A stretch of 64,000 nt of DNA from Opitutaceae bacterium (GTDB taxonomy: Bacteria; Verrucomicrobiota; Verrucomicrobiia; Opitutales; Opitutaceae), in the NCBI GenBank assembly GCA_016715765.1, contig JADJZJ010000014.1, forward strand, positions 35,173-99,172, read 5' to 3'. Below the pieces are notes generated by a model, which was given only the letters and a program-made list of their open reading frames with translations, was not told the DNA's origin and ran no database searches. Shown piece after piece: positions 52,674 through 59,475 of this stretch. Position 1 is the stretch's first letter, and the number at the start of each line of letters is the position of its first letter. The translations under genes and the position numbers were made by a program.

Positions 52674-53195
52674 ATGTCCGCCCAGTCCAGTCCTTCGACC
52701 GCCCCCAGCCTGCTGGTCGCCGTCACCGGCCAGCCCGGTGCCGGCAAGACCCGGCTGCTCGCCGAACTGGCCGCCTGGCACGGCACCCGCCTCGGACGCA
52801 CGGAGGGCTTCATCGCCGTGGCCGGCGCGCGGGCGCAGCCGGACCAGGGTGCGGGCGATTACCGCCTGCAGATGATCGCCACGGGCGAGGAGCTGCCCTG
52901 GCTGGTGCGGGACGAATCGATCTCCCCACCCTACCGCTTCAACGCCGCCACCCGCACCCGGCTCGAACACTGGGCCCACGCCCTGCCGGTGCTGTGTCCG
53001 CTGGTGGTGCTGGATGAGTTCGGCAAATTCGAGGCGCGCGGCGATGGCCTCATGCCCCTTTGGCCCGCCCTCCGCGCCGCGCGTCCGCTCATCATGGTCC
53101 TCGCGGTGCGCGACGAAAGCTTTGCGGAAGCCATCGAGGAGCAAATCGGCCAGCGCTTCGACCCGCGCATTCCGGCCGACGCCCCCGACGCCTGA
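52674..53195 (+). CDS. P-loop NTPase, THEP1/NTPase_1-like
   Basis: 173 residues. Walker A is VTGQPGAGKTRLL (residues 17-29). The Walker B region is LVVLDEFGKFEARG near residue 108, close to the DEIGKME pattern of THEP1-type nucleoside triphosphatases. RNA/DNA-binding parts are absent. The ATG follows CCCCGCGCCC. The downstream membrane-protein gene begins at or before this stop codon, so the two are coupled, an arrangement that suggests the NTPase energises or regulates the membrane protein. The specific activity is not known for THEP1-like bacterial proteins. Confidence 0.75.
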   Translation: MSAQSSPSTAPSLLVAVTGQPGAGKTRLLAELAAWHGTRLGRTEGFIAVAGARAQPDQGAGDYRLQMIATGEELPWLVRDESISPPYRFNAATRTRLEHWAHALPVLCPLVVLDEFGKFEARGDGLMPLWPALRAARPLIMVLAVRDESFAEAIEEQIGQRFDPRIPADAPDA

Positions 53196-54114
53196 CTCGC
53201 CTGCGCAACTGGCCTGCGCCGATTTCGGCGAGTGGACCCGCATCGGACTCTTCGGCGGGGCCGCCGGCGGCATCGAACTGTCGGTCGGCACGGCGCTGCA
53301 CCTGGCGCAGGTGCCGCTGCGCGGATTGGCCCTTTCCAGTCTGCAGGGCGCGATGATGACCTTCACGGGCTTTGGCCTGACCCAGCCCGGGCGCGTCATC
53401 TGGGTGCCGTTCATCTCCGCCGGACTCAAGGCCCTCTCCCCCGGCGGCAGCCGCCTGCGGCCCATGCTCGCCATCTGCGCCCAGGGTGCGCTCTACGGCA
53501 CGGCCGTGCAGGTCGTCGGCTGGAACCTGATCGGCGTGACCCTGGGCGGCGCCCTCATCGGCGCCTGGGCCGCGACCCAGGGCATCCTGCTGCAGTATCT
53601 CCTGCTCGGCGGCGAACTGGTGAAGGCCTACGACGCGGTCGTGCTCTGGCTCGCCCAACACTGGCAGATCACGGCGCCGGCGCTGCCCTGGCTCGTCGGT
53701 GCCTGGGCCCTGCTCCATGCCCTCGCGGGCGGCGGCGTGACCCTGACCGCCTGGCGGCTCCGCGCCCCGCCCAAAAAATTGCGCGAACTCATCGAGCGCG
53801 AAACCCAGCGTGCGCCGGTGGCGGCCGTCGACCAGGCCAGCGCCGCGTCCCGGCGCTGGCGGACCCTGCGCGAATTGTTCCGTTGGCAGTTCTGGCTGCC
53901 GATGCTGCTGGTCAGCGCCATTCTGCTGTCCACCGGGCGTTCCTGGGAAACCGTGGCCTGGCTCGCCCTGCGCGTCGTGGTCGTCGGCGTGGTCCTATTG
54001 ACCCTCGTGTCCCTGCTGCGCCCGGCCCGCTGGGCCGACAAGCTCCGCCGCCGCGGCTGGTGGGGCCCGGCCCTCGCTTTCTCGGGGGCGATGCGGCGCT
54101 CGGGTCGGGAGTGA
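53188..54114 (+). CDS. Polytopic membrane protein coupled to the THEP1-like NTPase, unknown function (start uncertain)
   Basis: About 300 residues. The coding sequence is clear from LACADFGEWTRIGLFGGAAG, but no ATG, GTG or TTG lies at a sensible place: the nearest is an in-frame TTG at 53122, well inside the NTPase gene. I set the start at an ACG (53188) only because it overlaps the NTPase end; a base error in an ATG is possible. There are about six hydrophobic segments: four or five in the first half (SVGTALHLAQVPLRGLALSS, MLAICAQGALYGTAVQVVGW, LGGALIGAWAATQGILLQYL) and two after a basic loop. The first half, with small residues and Gly-rich helices, is reminiscent of substrate-binding S-components of ECF transporters, but I cannot assign it. 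It may take up a metal or vitamin. Confidence 0.6.
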   Translation, partial: TPDSPAQLACADFGEWTRIGLFGGAAGGIELSVGTALHLAQVPLRGLALSSLQGAMMTFTGFGLTQPGRVIWVPFISAGLKALSPGGSRLRPMLAICAQGALYGTAVQVVGWNLIGVTLGGALIGAWAATQGILLQYLLLGGELVKAYDAVVLWLAQHWQITAPALPWLVGAWALLHALAGGGVTLTAWRLRAPPKKLRELIERETQRAPVAAVDQASAASRRWRTLRELFRWQFWLPMLLVSAILLSTGRSWETVAWLALRVVVVGVVLLTLVSLLRPARWADKLRRRGWWGPALAFSGAMRRSGRE

Positions 54115-54118
54115 GGAC

Positions 54119-54427
54119 CGGCGCGGGGCGCCGGAACGTTTAACGCTGAACGTTTAACGCTGAACGCTGAAATGTTTGAATGTGCGGGGGGGGGGGGGGG
54201 GGGTTGGAGGGGGGGGGGTTCCCGCGCGCCCCCGGGGGGGCCCCCCCGGGGGTGGGGCGGGGGGGGGGGGGGGGGGGGGGGGCGGGAGGGCGGGGGGGCG
54301 GGGGGCCCCCCCCGGCCTGGCTCGTGAGAGTCGAACTGCCGAGGTGGCGTTGCAAGCGCGGGCTGAAGCACCGCGCTACGATCGGGTGGAAGGCCCTTGA
54401 GCGTTAAAAGTTGAACGTTAAACGTTG
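54119..54427. repeat. Heptamer-array hairpin broken by poly-G-rich sequence
   Basis: The GC hairpin CCGGCGCGGGGCGCCGG and heptamer array AACGTTTAACGCTGAACGTT (54134-54172) form the left arm. GAGCGTTAAAAGTTGAACGT (54399-54427) is the right arm. Between them 54185-54317 is almost only G with C tracts and is unlikely to be real. 54322-54378 matches, in reverse, part of the repeat at 25717-25801 (GCGCGGGCTGAAGCACCGCG). No gene is supported in 54115-54517; the frames rich in Gly here are artefacts. Confidence 0.75.
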
Positions 54428-54517
54428 CGCGCTGCGCGCCCGCCCCCGGCTTGATCCGCATCAATTATTACCCAAATCGGGATTGCCAACCATTCCGGCC
54501 GGGACATTCCTCCCGTC

Positions 54518-54892
54518 GTGCGTCGCACCATTTCCATCATCAGCCTGTCCCTTGCGTGGCTTTGCGCCAACGGGGCGCTGTGGGATGCCGTGCAGGTTTT
54601 CGCCTGGGGCAAGATGGTGCATGAGTACTCACGGTTCATGACGGTCGCGCAGGCGATCGAGATCACCTTCGACGGCTCCGCGCCCTGCGAAATCTGCGTG
54701 GCCGTGGACGAGGCGAAGCACAGCCAGCCGCCCGACCAGCAGGTTGAGCGCAGCCACGAACGCGTGCTCCTCGCCTGCCAGGCGCCGGAAAAGATTTTGC
54801 TGACCGTGCCGGAGTTCGCGTGGCCGGGGGTCGTTGACGACCTCGGCCTGACCCGCACCGAACCGGTGCCGGTACCGCCTCCACGCTGCTGA
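54518..54892 (+). CDS. Small secreted protein upstream of a copper-type TonB receptor
   Basis: 124 residues from a GTG start, with a signal peptide-like N-terminus (ISIISLSLAWLCANGALWDA). The body shows FAWGKMVHEYSRFMTVAQAI and a CxxC motif in FDGSAPCEICVAVDEAKHS. Short proteins with the same arrangement (W/F-rich start, then HPC/APC-x-x-C) are often encoded directly before outer-membrane copper receptors in Gram-negative bacteria. Their role is not established. The C-terminus has a proline-rich stretch ending in Cys (VPVPPPRC). Together with the receptor and the CusF-like genes it forms a copper uptake and handling group. Confidence 0.65.
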   Translation: MRRTISIISLSLAWLCANGALWDAVQVFAWGKMVHEYSRFMTVAQAIEITFDGSAPCEICVAVDEAKHSQPPDQQVERSHERVLLACQAPEKILLTVPEFAWPGVVDDLGLTRTEPVPVPPPRC

Positions 54893-55017
54893 GCGGCAGT
54901 TCCTGACGCCGAACCGCGCCCCGCCGGGGCGGGTTCTCCCGTTCGCCCTGTTGGGCGCCCCGTGTCCGCGGCCGCATGTCCGCGGCACGGCCCAATCCAT
55001 CCGCATGCAGCCACACC

Positions 55018-57090
55018 ATGAACCATTTCCGCTCCTTCCTGTTTCCCGCCCTGAATCTCGCCGCGGCCGCCCTGGCCCTGGCGAACGATGCCACCGACAT
55101 GGCCGAACCGGTCACCCTGCCGGCGGTCGTCGTCACCACCTCCCACACCCAACAGCCGCTCGTGGTCGCCGCCGACCCGAAGGCTCCCGCCCAGCCCGTC
55201 CCCGCGCACGACGGTGCCGATGTGCTCAAGAGCATTCCGGGGTTTTCGGTCATCCGGAAAGGCGGCGCCGACGGCGATCCCGTGCTGCGCGGCCTTGCCG
55301 GCTCGCGCCTCGGCATCCAGATCGACGGCGAGTGCATCTTCGGCGGGTGCGGCAACCGCATGGATCCGCCCACCGCCTATGTCTTCCCCGCCGCGTACGA
55401 CCGCATCACCGTGATCAAGGGCCCGCAGACCGTGCTCCACGGCCCCGGCAATTCCGCCGGGGTCGTCCTCTTCGAGCGCGATCACCAGCGGCTCGCGCAG
55501 CCGGAGTCCGCGCTCTTCGGCTCCGCCACCCTGGCCAGCTACGGCCGGTTCGACCTCGCCGTGGACGCCCGCACCGGCCGGCCCGAGGTGCAGGCCCGCC
55601 TCACCGCGACCTCGACCCGGGCCGACGATTACGCCGACGGCAGCGGCCGGGACGTGCACTCGGCCTACGATCGCTGGAGTGCCAACGCCTCCGCCGCGTG
55701 GACCCCCGACGACCGCACCTTCGTCGAATTCGCCACCGCCCGCAGCGACGGTGAGGCGGCCTATGCCGACCGGACCATGGACGGCGTGAAATTCGACCGG
55801 GAAAACTACGGCCTGCGTTTCAAGCGCACGGCCCTGAGCCCGCTCGTTGCGGAGGCCGAAGCGCGGGCTTATTACAACTATGTCGACCACGTGATGGACA
55901 ATTACAGCCTCCGGCCGTTCGTCGCCTCGATGATGATGCCCGGCCGCGCCGTCTCGAATCCCGACCGCCTCACCACCGGCGCGCTGGGCCAGCTGGTCCT
56001 GACGCCGCGCGAAAACATCCGCGTCACCGCCGGCCTCGACGCCCAGCGCAACATCCACACGGTCCGCAGCACCGCGAACGAGACGACCACTCCCTTCGCG
56101 GCCAAGGCCCGCGCCCGCGACGCCCGGTTTGCGCAGGCCGGGGCCTTCGCCGAGGCCGCCTGGACTTGCGCCCCGGGCCGCCGGCTCTATGCCGGGGCGA
56201 GATTGGATCGCTGGGAAGTGACCGACAGCCGCGCCGCCGTCGCCATCAGCATGATGAGCACCGCGCCCAATCCCCGCGCCGGCCACACGCGGACCAGTGA
56301 ACTCGCCAGCGGATTCGTCCGGGCCGAGCAGGACCTGGCCGGGCGGGACGCCACGCTGTTCGCCGGCTTCGGCCGGAGCCAGCGTTTCCCGGATTACTGG
56401 GAACTCATCAAGAACGAGAGTGCCGCCAGCGTGACCGCCCTCGGCACCAGGCCGGAGACCACCGGCCAGTTCGATGCCGGCGCCATCCTGCGCCGCGGGC
56501 CGGTTGATTTCACCGTGTCGGTCTTCGCCACGGCGATCGATGACTACATCCTCGTGCAGAGCGGCGTGACCAAGCCTGCCGGCATGATGGGCACGCGCAG
56601 CGCCGTCATCACGCGCAACGTGGACGCCACCACCCGCGGCGGCGAGGCCGGGCTCGTCTGGCGTTTCGCCGAAGGCTGGAAACTCGACGCCTCACTGGCC
56701 TACGTGCACGGGGAAAACGACACCGACGCCCGCCCGCTGGCGCAGATGCCGCCCCTCGAATCGCGCCTGGCCATTGCCTACGAGCAGCCGCGCTGGTCCG
56801 CCGGCGCCCTGCTGCGCGCCGCAGCCGAGCAGGACCGCATCGCCGTCAACCAGGGCAACATCGTCGGCCAGGACATCGGGCCCTCGGACGGATTCACCGT
56901 CTGCTCCCTGCACGCCAGCTGGAAGCCCACGGCCCGCGCCCGGCTCTCGGCCGGCGTGGACAACCTGTTCGACGAAAACTACGCCGAGCACATCAGCCGC
57001 GCCGGCAGCGCCGTGGCGGGCTTCGTCCAGACCACCCGGGTCAACGAGCCGGGGCGGAATTTGTGGATGCAGCTGCAAATCACCTACTGA
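55018..57090 (+). CDS. TonB-dependent outer-membrane copper receptor (OprC/NosA-like)
   Basis: 690 residues from the ATG at 55018 with a signal peptide (FRSFLFPALNLAAAALALAN). The plug domain has the pattern of the TonB-copper receptor family: HDGADVLKSIPGFSVIRKGG, GECIFGGCGNRMDPPTAYVF and ITVIKGPQTVLHGPGNSAGV. The GGCGNRMDPP segment, with Cys and Met, is typical of OprC and NosA, receptors that take up or bind copper. The rest forms a 22-stranded barrel; the last strand is NLWMQLQITY. The receptor needs TonB-ExbBD from elsewhere. The gene lies between a small secreted CxxC protein and two CusF-like proteins. Confidence 0.9.
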   Translation: MNHFRSFLFPALNLAAAALALANDATDMAEPVTLPAVVVTTSHTQQPLVVAADPKAPAQPVPAHDGADVLKSIPGFSVIRKGGADGDPVLRGLAGSRLGIQIDGECIFGGCGNRMDPPTAYVFPAAYDRITVIKGPQTVLHGPGNSAGVVLFERDHQRLAQPESALFGSATLASYGRFDLAVDARTGRPEVQARLTATSTRADDYADGSGRDVHSAYDRWSANASAAWTPDDRTFVEFATARSDGEAAYADRTMDGVKFDRENYGLRFKRTALSPLVAEAEARAYYNYVDHVMDNYSLRPFVASMMMPGRAVSNPDRLTTGALGQLVLTPRENIRVTAGLDAQRNIHTVRSTANETTTPFAAKARARDARFAQAGAFAEAAWTCAPGRRLYAGARLDRWEVTDSRAAVAISMMSTAPNPRAGHTRTSELASGFVRAEQDLAGRDATLFAGFGRSQRFPDYWELIKNESAASVTALGTRPETTGQFDAGAILRRGPVDFTVSVFATAIDDYILVQSGVTKPAGMMGTRSAVITRNVDATTRGGEAGLVWRFAEGWKLDASLAYVHGENDTDARPLAQMPPLESRLAIAYEQPRWSAGALLRAAAEQDRIAVNQGNIVGQDIGPSDGFTVCSLHASWKPTARARLSAGVDNLFDENYAEHISRAGSAVAGFVQTTRVNEPGRNLWMQLQITY

Positions 57091-57094
57091 CCGG

Positions 57095-57266
57095 CCCGCC
57101 GCGGGGCGCGGCGGGAACGCTCAACGTTTAACTTTTAACACTTAACGCTCAAGTGGCTGCACTTGGTGTGGCTACGAGCGTGAGCGAGTGGCGGAATTGA
57201 AGTAGCGCAGGTCAGAGACCTGCCCTACTTGAGCGTTAAAAGTTAAGCGTTAAACGTTAAGCGTTC
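57095..57266. repeat. Nested mosaic: GC hairpin, heptamer arrays and two REP families
   Basis: CCCGCCGCGGGGCGCGGCGG lies right behind the receptor stop codon, then heptamers (AACGCTCAACGTTTAACTTT) to 57152 and the inverted array (GAGCGTTAAAAGTTAAGCGT) at 57230-57266. In the loop sit GGCTACGAGCGTGAGCGAGT (57170-57191) and GTAGCGCAGGTCAGAGACCT plus GCCCTAC (57202-57228). The loop has evidently collected other repeats. Confidence 0.8.
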
Positions 57267-57344
57267 CCCACCCCGCCACACTGCGCATTTGCCCTTCATC
57301 AACTCTCAATCATCCTGTTCGCAAGCCCTCCAACCAATCCACCC

Positions 57345-57722
57345 ATGAAACTCATCCGATTCATCTCCCTCCTGCTCAGCCTCACCACCGCCGCGTGGGC
57401 CTCCGAAAAAAACTGCGGCTGCGCCTGCTGCAAGGGCAAGGAAGTCTGCTGCTGCCATGCCGATGAGGCCGCGGCCGCGAAGGACGAAGGCCACGCGCTG
57501 AAAGGCGTGGTCACCAAGGTCCTGGAGGAGCGCAAGCTCGTCATGATCAAGCACGAGGAAATCCCCGGCTTCATGAAAGCCATGACCATGGCCTTCAGCG
57601 TGCCGGACGAGGTCTGGCCGCAGCTGAAGCCCGGCGTCGCCCTCACCGGCCGCATGCACAAGGCGGAAAAGGGCTGGAAGCTCACGGACGTCAAAGTGCT
57701 CGACGGCGCCGCCGCCAAGTAA
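57345..57722 (+). CDS. CusF-like periplasmic copper-binding protein with Cys-rich N-terminal segment
   Basis: 125 residues with a signal peptide (LIRFISLLLSLTTAAWAS). The mature protein begins with a Cys cluster (NCGCACCKGKEVCCCH, seven cysteines and a His). The CusF-type beta-barrel follows (LKGVVTKVLEERKLVMIKHE, IPGFMKAMTMAFSVPDE). The MTM in KAMTM and the His in IKHEEIPGF correspond to copper ligands of CusF; the stacking Trp of E. coli CusF is not evident at the usual place. It probably binds Cu(I) in the periplasm and passes it on. The Cys-rich head is an unusual addition. The next CusF-like gene starts 6 bases after its stop codon. Confidence 0.85.
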   Translation: MKLIRFISLLLSLTTAAWASEKNCGCACCKGKEVCCCHADEAAAAKDEGHALKGVVTKVLEERKLVMIKHEEIPGFMKAMTMAFSVPDEVWPQLKPGVALTGRMHKAEKGWKLTDVKVLDGAAAK

Positions 57723-57728
57723 TCGTCC

Positions 57729-58082
57729 ATGCGCTCCCGGGTCCTGCTCGTGCTCCTGTGCCTCGCCCTGCCGGCCCCGTTGCCGGCCGCGGATTCGGCG
57801 CCGCGCAAGCCCTGCCTGCCCTGCGAGGAGGAGGACAAGAACGCCCAGCGCGGGTATCCGGTCAGGGGCCGCATTCTGGGCGTCGATCCCGAACGCCAGC
57901 AGGTGCTCGTGAAGCACCGGGAGATTCCCGGCGTGATGCGCGCCATGACCATGGTCTTCAACGTGGACCCGGCGGTGCTCCCGGCGCTGAAGCGCGACCA
58001 GGAGCTGCTCGGCCGCATCGAGAAGCGCGGCAAGGAGTGGTGGCTGTTCAACATCAGGCTGCTCGGCGCGGAACTGCGGTAA
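57729..58082 (+). CDS. CusF-like periplasmic copper-binding protein (second, tandem)
   Basis: 117 residues with a signal peptide (VLLVLLCLALPAPLPAAD). A CxxC (PCLPCEEEDKN) precedes the same barrel as its neighbour: VRGRILGVDPERQQVLVKHR and EIPGVMRAMTMVFNVDPAVL, with MTM and His ligand positions kept. By eye the two proteins share the central HxEIPGxMxAMTM core but differ elsewhere, so they are an old tandem pair rather than a fresh copy. Separate Cys heads (CxxC here, seven Cys in the other) suggest different roles, for example holding copper against handing it to a receptor or pump. Confidence 0.82.
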   Translation: MRSRVLLVLLCLALPAPLPAADSAPRKPCLPCEEEDKNAQRGYPVRGRILGVDPERQQVLVKHREIPGVMRAMTMVFNVDPAVLPALKRDQELLGRIEKRGKEWWLFNIRLLGAELR

Positions 58083-58084
58083 AG

Positions 58085-58186
58085 CCGCCGCTAGTGGCGG
58101 CGGAACGCTGAACGCGCAACGTCGAACGCTGAACGCCCAAGTACGGGGTTCCGCAGGCAGAAGTAGCTACGAGCGTGAGCGAGTGG
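58085..58186. repeat. GC hairpin, heptamer array and REP unit after the CusF-like pair
   Basis: GCCGCCGCTAGTGGCGGCGG starts 2 bases after the stop codon, followed by AACGCTGAACGCGCAACGTC and further heptamers to 58141, then GTAGCTACGAGCGTGAGCGA at 58163-58186. The inverted partner of the heptamer array is missing here. Confidence 0.75.
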
Positions 58187-58199
58187 TTCAGGAGCTGCA

Positions 58200-58688
58200 T
58201 CACCCCGCGGGCTTGCGCCAGAAAACAATTTCGTAGCGATAGACCGTGACCTTGTACGGTCTGGGTGGTGGCGAGAAAACTTGCCTGGCGGGGTTCGGCG
58301 ACGCTCCGGGTTGTCCGGGAACCTCGGCGGCATTTGACCGCCCGGACGTTTCTGCCGTCACCTCATCCAACCTTTCCTCGTATGACCACCCTTGCCACAA
58401 CACCAGGGCGGCCCCGACCTTCCTCGCCTGCGCCTCGGCGTGGATTAAATTCAGCGAGCCGGAATCGGTATACGACGACTTCCCAATTTCCGTCCAGCCC
58501 TGGGCACGCAGGGACGACGCCTCCTGCGCCAAATCCTTTGTTTCACGAATGACGCAGTCCACCGACGCCATCGCCGACACTGCGACAGTCGGACCGGATG
58601 GGACGAAGCTCCGATTGATCGGATTGGCGCAACCACCCAGCAATCCCGACAGGCCCAACAATCCGGTGATCACACGCATCGAGTTCAT
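58200..58688 (-). CDS. Lipoprotein of unknown function
   Basis: 162 residues from the ATG at 58688, which gives a clear lipoprotein signal (VITGLLGLSGLLGGC); an ATG further upstream would place 12 polar residues before it. The mature protein has SVDCVIRETKDLAQEASSLR, a small alpha/beta pattern (GWTEIGKSSYTDSGSLNLIH, AARKVGAALVLWQG-like segment) and a Pro/Arg-rich stretch (SPPPRPYKVTVYRYEIVFW). The region around AEAQARKVGAALVLWQ resembles small lipoprotein domains of unknown role found in enteric bacteria. It is the only minus-strand gene among the copper and zinc uptake genes. It is less GC-biased than the neighbours. Confidence 0.6.
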   Translation of the reverse strand: MNSMRVITGLLGLSGLLGGCANPINRSFVPSGPTVAVSAMASVDCVIRETKDLAQEASSLRAQGWTEIGKSSYTDSGSLNLIHAEAQARKVGAALVLWQGWSYEERLDEVTAETSGRSNAAEVPGQPGASPNPARQVFSPPPRPYKVTVYRYEIVFWRKPAG

Positions 58689-58786
58689 CGCTATAAACCT
58701 ACCAAAAATCGCCTGTCCCTTCAATGTTGGCGGTCAGGCTGCCCGGGGCGGAACTGCGGTAAACCGGCGTTGGGGCGGTGGAACCT

Positions 58787-58906
58787 TCAACGCTTAACTT
58801 TTAACGCTTAACGCTCAAGTGCAGGAGGCTGTCCCAGGTACCCACGAGTGTATGTCTGGTTCGACGTTCAGCGTTAAGAGTTAAACGTTAAGCGTTGAGC
58901 GTTGAG
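58787..58906. repeat. Inverted pair of heptamer arrays
   Basis: AACGCTTAACTTTTAACGCT on the left and GTTAAGAGTTAAACGTTAAG on the right enclose a 40-base loop. It lies between the lipoprotein gene and the next secreted-protein gene; nothing else is seen in 58689-58971. Confidence 0.8.
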
Positions 58907-58971
58907 TTTTTCCCTCCCTCACCTCCCCTCCTTGACGTCTCTGCCATAATGCTTCCCGTTCTGCCGCACCT

Positions 58972-59358
58972 GTGAAGATCCACGCCCGCAATTCCACCGT
59001 CTCCGACGCCCTCCGCCGCCTGCTGGCGGCCGGCTGCGCCGGGCTGGTGCTGTTGCTCGGCCTGATGGCGGTGAATCCGGCGCTGCATGACCTGGCGCAC
59101 CGGATTGCTACGGACGACAAGCCGGCCTGCGCGCATCATGAACATGGGCACGCCACGCCGCCCGCGGACCAGGCCAACAACGGCCACGTCTGCGCGGTCA
59201 CCCTTTTTGCCCAGGGTCTCGACCTCACGATTCCCGTCGTCGCGCCGGTCGCCTCGCCGGTTGCCTGGCACGACCTGATTTTCCCCGCCGTCGAGGAGAC
59301 CCTCCTGACGGCCCCGCGTTACCTGCATCAGCCGGAACGCGGTCCGCCCCTGGTCTGA
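58972..59358 (+). CDS. Small His-rich secreted or membrane-anchored protein upstream of a ZnuD-like receptor
   Basis: 128 residues from a GTG start. A hydrophobic segment (LLAAGCAGLVLLLGLMAVNP) acts as signal peptide or anchor. It is followed by HDLAHRIATDDKPACAHHEH and GHATPPADQANNGHVCAVTL, with several His and two Cys. I do not recognise a family, but DUF2946-like proteins with the same His/Cys layout are found before metal receptors. Its position directly before a receptor with a His/Glu-rich loop suggests a role in periplasmic zinc or copper handling. Confidence 0.6.
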   Translation: MKIHARNSTVSDALRRLLAAGCAGLVLLLGLMAVNPALHDLAHRIATDDKPACAHHEHGHATPPADQANNGHVCAVTLFAQGLDLTIPVVAPVASPVAWHDLIFPAVEETLLTAPRYLHQPERGPPLV

Positions 59359-59475
59359 CGAACCCACCCGGCCGCCGTGCGCCTGTGGCGCAATGGCGGT
59401 GTCCTGTCCGCCCGCGGCTCGCGGAGCGGATCATCCCGACGCCCAGCGTCACAACCGTTCGTTCCTGCACCAGTC

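Noticed and set aside
54176..54407. Gly-rich open frames in the poly-G region
   Set aside because: They arise only from G homopolymers that are probably artefacts.
54893..55017. Possible metal or cobalamin riboswitch before the copper receptor
   Set aside because: No B12-box or other conserved riboswitch core is visible; the GC-rich hairpins here look unstructured by family.
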